DNA of 64,000 nt, taken from assembly GCA_026168455.1 (NCBI GenBank), contig CM047431.1:21698865-21762864 (forward strand), in the 5' to 3' direction. Each line of letters begins with the position of its first letter. The stretch's first letter is position 1. The position numbers and the translations under genes are program-made. Below the pieces are notes generated by a model that saw only the letters and a list, made by a program, of their open reading frames with translations, ran no database searches and was not told the origin of the DNA. Shown here piece after piece: positions 60,391 to 64,000 of this stretch. This stretch comes from Theocolax elegans. Lineage: Eukaryota > Arthropoda > Insecta > Hymenoptera > Cerocephalidae.

Positions 60391-62595
60391 GCGGAGGGAT
60401 CTCAAGGTGGCCATCAAGACTGCCAGGAGAAGGTGTTGGCGGGAGCTCTGTGAGGAGGTGGACCACGACCCTGGGGCAGACCGTATAAAACGGTTATGAA
60501 TAAGATCAACCCCGGGGCGCTGTTGCACTCACCGACCCAGTTTTTCTGGAAGAATTCGTCCGCCACCTGTTTCCAGAACGTCGGAAAAGGGCAGCAGAGA
60601 CGGGCCTGATGGCCACCATTGGTGCAGCCGAGTCGCCAGACATTAGTGAAGCCGAGCTGAGGATGGCCGCTAAAGGTATTTCCGTAGGTAAAGCCCCAGG
60701 GCCGGACGGAATACCTGGTCTGGCCGTCCAGACAGCGGCGATGTGTGCTCCGGGCTTGTTCCTGGACGCATTCAACGCATGCATAAGAGAAGGTTGCTTC
60801 CCGGCCCAGTGGAAGACGCAGAGGCTGGTACTCTTACCAAAGGGAAACAAACCCCGGAGGAGCCATCATCTTACCGCCCGCTCTGTCTACTGGATATAGT
60901 TGGGAAGCTCCTGGAGCGGGTGATCTGCGCCAGGCTTGCAGAGGCCATCGTCGGGCCGGAGACCTCTCCGACAACCAGCTCGGCTTCCGAAAGGGTCGAT
61001 CGACCATGGATGCTGTAGGCAGAGTTGTTGGCATAGCCACAACGCCATCAATGCTGGTCGGAGTGCAAGGCGGATGTGTGCCATCATCACCTTGGACATC
61101 CGGAATGCCTTCACTCGGCCAGATGGGACGACATCATGCTGTCCCTGCAGCACTTCCAAGTGCCACTCTATCTCAGGGAGGTCACCTCGAGTTACCTGAC
61201 TGACCGTACTCTGCTACGACACCGACGACGGTGTGCACTCCCACAACATCACGGGAGGCGTGCCGCAGGGTTCGGTCATTGGGCCCCTACTCTGGAACGT
61301 TGTCTATGACGGCCTGCTTAGGCAGCAACTTCCGGAGGGTGTCTCGATGGTGGCTTTCGCGGACGACGTGGCGCTAGTGGTGGTCGCAAAGAGTGTCGAA
61401 GAGATCGAATATCTCGGAGACGTCTCTATAGAAGTGGTCGCCACTTGGTTGAGAGACCACGGACTTAGTCTGGCGGCGGAAAAAAGGAGGCGGTGCTCAT
61501 CTCTCGCACAAAAAAGGAGAGGACCGCCACCTTCACGGTAGGTAAAGAACGGATACGGTCGGTGAAAACCTTGAAGTATTTAGGGGTCACACTAGACGCG
61601 CGGCTGTCGTTCAAACACCATCTCGCGAACGCGGGCTCAAAGGCGGCAAGGGTGGCCCGTGCGCTGGCGGGCATCATGCCCAATATCGGGGGACCCCAGC
61701 AACCGCGAAGGTCTCTCCTTGCCTCGGTGGTGAGCTCCGTAATTTTATACGGAGCTCCTATCTGGGCTGATGCCCTGAACAGGCACAAGAGCTTTGGTGC
61801 TCCGTGTCAGAGAGCCTGCAGGATAGCTGCGCTAAGGGTGGCCCGGCGTACCGAACCGTATCTGACATTGCGCTCTCGGTGATCGCGGGGACCGCCCCCT
61901 TCGACCTCCTGGCAGCCGAGAGAGCTGAAAGACACCGTGAGGGTGGGCGACGCGTAGAAGAGAATCGCTGCCATAACCGATGGTCATTGCGGACCGTAGA
62001 GGAGTGGCAGCGGAGATGGGACTCAGCCAGGGACGGCCGCTGGACCCACCGCATCATCCCGCGGATCCGGGAGTGGGCGAGCAGGAAACACGGCTTCGTC
62101 AGTTTCCAGCTTACCCAGGTGTTGACCGGCACGGATGCTTCCGTAGTTACCTATTTCGTATAGGGGTGGACGAAGACGTGGAACACGTCCTCCTACGGTG
62201 TCCTCGTTTCAGGGAGGAACGGGACCAATTTCAAATCACTTGGTGCGGTCCCCTCACCCCTGAGGGCATCGGGGCGTGCCTGCTTGACTCCCAGGAGGGA
62301 TGGAACGCGGTGGTAACCCTCTGTACGTCCGTAGTGGACAGGCTGGGTCTCATCAGAAGAGAAGAGGAGAGCAGGAGTTGCGATAGCAACAGTAGTGGGC
62401 TAATCTAGCCGTTGCCTCCCCCCGCGAAGTAATGCCTTGCGGCGGTTTCCGCGGGGGGAATAAAGGTAAGAAAAGAGGTGGAGTTTTTAGTGGGTATGCC
62501 TATCGACATCCTTCGGTAGGAGAGTCCCACACACGGGGAGTCTCGCATGGCTCCAGTCATGGTGCATTAAGCATTTCTCCACCTCTTCGGAAAAA

Positions 62596-62612
<17 letters not shown>
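60389..62612 (+). mobile_element. LINE 5'-truncated copy, type III (longest in array)
   Basis: About 2.2 kb from the pre-RT region to poly(A) (62591-62612). RT motifs are present in pieces: APGPDGIPGLAVQTAA, AFADDVALV, RSVKTLKYLGVTLDAR, then the ORF2 C-terminus. A gap near 62166 removes part of the Cys/His motif (GVYGSAECPACPG). Several single-base gaps shift the frame, so no full protein is encoded. Confidence 0.93.
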
Positions 62613-62626
<14 letters not shown>

Positions 62627-62681
62627 CACACGCGCACACACATTCCCACACACACACACACACACACACACAACACACACA

Positions 62682-62766
<85 letters not shown>

Positions 62767-62768
<2 letters not shown>

Positions 62769-64000
62769 GCGGAGGGATCTCAAGGTGGCCATCAAGACTG
62801 CCAGGAGAAGGTGTTGGCGGGAGCTCTGTGAGGAGGTGGACCACGACCCCTGGGGCAGACCGTATAAAACGGTTATGAATAAGATCACCCCGGGGGCGCT
62901 GTTGCACTCACCGACCCAGTTTTTCTGGAAGAATTCGTCCGCCAACCTGTTTCCAGAACGTCGGAAAAGGGCAGCAGAGACGGGCCTGATGGCCCCATTG
63001 GTGCAGCCGAGTCGCCAGACATTAGTGAAGCCGAGCTGAGGATGGCCGCTAAAGGTATTTCCGTAGGTAAAGCCCCAGGGCCGGACGGAATACCTGGTCT
63101 GGCCGTCCAGACAGCGGCGATGTGTGCTCCGGGCTTGTTCCTGGACGCATTCAACACATGCATAAGAGAAGGTTGCTTCCCGGCCCAGTGGAAGACGCAG
63201 AGGCTGGTACTCTTACCAAAGGGAAACAAACCCCGGAGGAGCCATCATCTTACCGCCCGCTCTGTCTACTGGATATAGTTGGGAAGCTCCTGGAGCGGGT
63301 GATCTGCGCCAGGCTTGCAGAGGCCATCGGTCGGGCCGGAGACCTCTCGACAACAGCTCGGCTTCCGAAACGGGCGATCGACCATGGATGCTGTAGGCAG
63401 AGTTGTGGCATAGCCACAAACGCCATCACTGCATGGTCGGAGTGCAAGGCGGATGTGTGCCATCATCACCTTGGACATCCGGAATGCCTTCAACTCGGCC
63501 AGATGGGACGACATCATGCTGTCCCTGCAGCACTTCCAAGTGCCACTCTATCTCAGGGAGGTCACCTCGAGTTACCTGACTGACCGTACTCTGCTACGAC
63601 ACCGACGACGGTGTGCACTCCCACAACATCACGGGAGGCGTGCCGCAGGGTTCGGTCATTGGGCCCTACTCTGGAACGTTGTCTATGACGGCCTGATTAG
63701 GCAGCAACTTCCGGAGGGTGTCTCGATGGTGGCTTTCGCGGACGGACGTGGCGCTAGTGGTGGTCGCAAAGAGTGTCGAAGAGATCGAATATCTCGGAGA
63801 CGTCTCTATAGAAGTGGTCGCCACTTGGTTGAGAGACCACGGACTTAGTCTGGAGGCGGGAAAAAAAAACGGAGGCGGTGCTCATCTCTCGCACAAAAAG
63901 GAGAGGACCGCCACCTTCACGTGTAGGTAAGAACGGATACGGTCGGTGAACCTTGAAGTATTTAGGGGTCCACACTAGACGCGCGGCTGTCGTTCAAACA
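62767..64000 (+). mobile_element. LINE copy, type III, continues past window
   Basis: The same AAGCGGAGGGATCTC start as 54854 and 60389, immediately after (CA)n. It runs into the RT and RNase-H-side region and is cut by the window edge while still in ORF2. More frame-breaking gaps occur toward 63350-63960. Confidence 0.92.

Overview
This is eukaryotic, AT-rich, intron-bearing DNA from an arthropod. I infer an insect, possibly an ant or other hymenopteran, from an R1-clade LINE in (CA)n microsatellites, a copia element primed by half a tRNA-iMet, a hAT element and many long foldback elements. There are no bacterial operons, rRNA genes, intact tRNA genes or CRISPR arrays. Almost everything is repetitive. 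The best host gene is two spliced exons of a FANCM/Mph1/Hef-family helicase (33445-33669 and 35871-36024, + strand). A minus-strand RS-domain (SR-protein-like) pseudogene lies at 11732-12181.

Left third (1-16 kb). Long palindromic, foldback-type non-autonomous elements sit in or beside (TA)n tracts (955-2058, 2087-3444, 9987-11643). Others include a CACGTG-rich palindrome (4997-5752), a palindrome at 6008-6697, a tRNA-derived SINE (minus strand, about 7669-7861), a TTAA-flanked element (8254-9937) and a 215-bp satellite (13651-15190).

Middle (16-41 kb). A structurally complete copia element (16234-20968; 385-bp LTRs identical by eye, 5-bp duplication AAAGA) has a dead pol gene and an internal 65-bp minisatellite. 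A 73-bp minisatellite of covarying hairpins follows (22335-23145). A hAT element (25096-32738, 8-bp duplication CTTCAAAC) is nested in a palindromic MITE and keeps only transposase zinc-finger exons. Inside it, in a (GT)n tract, is a nearly full-length minus-strand R1-clade LINE (about 31737-26968), joined head-to-tail to an internally deleted LINE derivative. Then come the FANCM exons, whose intron carries a palindromic element with a 990-bp internal tandem duplication, and the wreck of a gypsy-type retroelement (37.2-39.7 kb) whose 3' part is tandemly duplicated (2 x 976 bp).

Right third (41-64 kb). An inverted repeat has its right arm expanded by hairpin modules and a 48-bp minisatellite (41470-47095). 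After that is a higher-order tandem array in which plus-strand, 5'-truncated LINE copies alternate with (CA)n tracts. The copies start at only a few recurrent truncation points and are interrupted by large AT-rich segmental duplicates. The array runs off the right edge. The most unusual features are this (CA)n-LINE array, the shared internally deleted LINE form, and two repeat families whose hairpin stems show compensatory changes.
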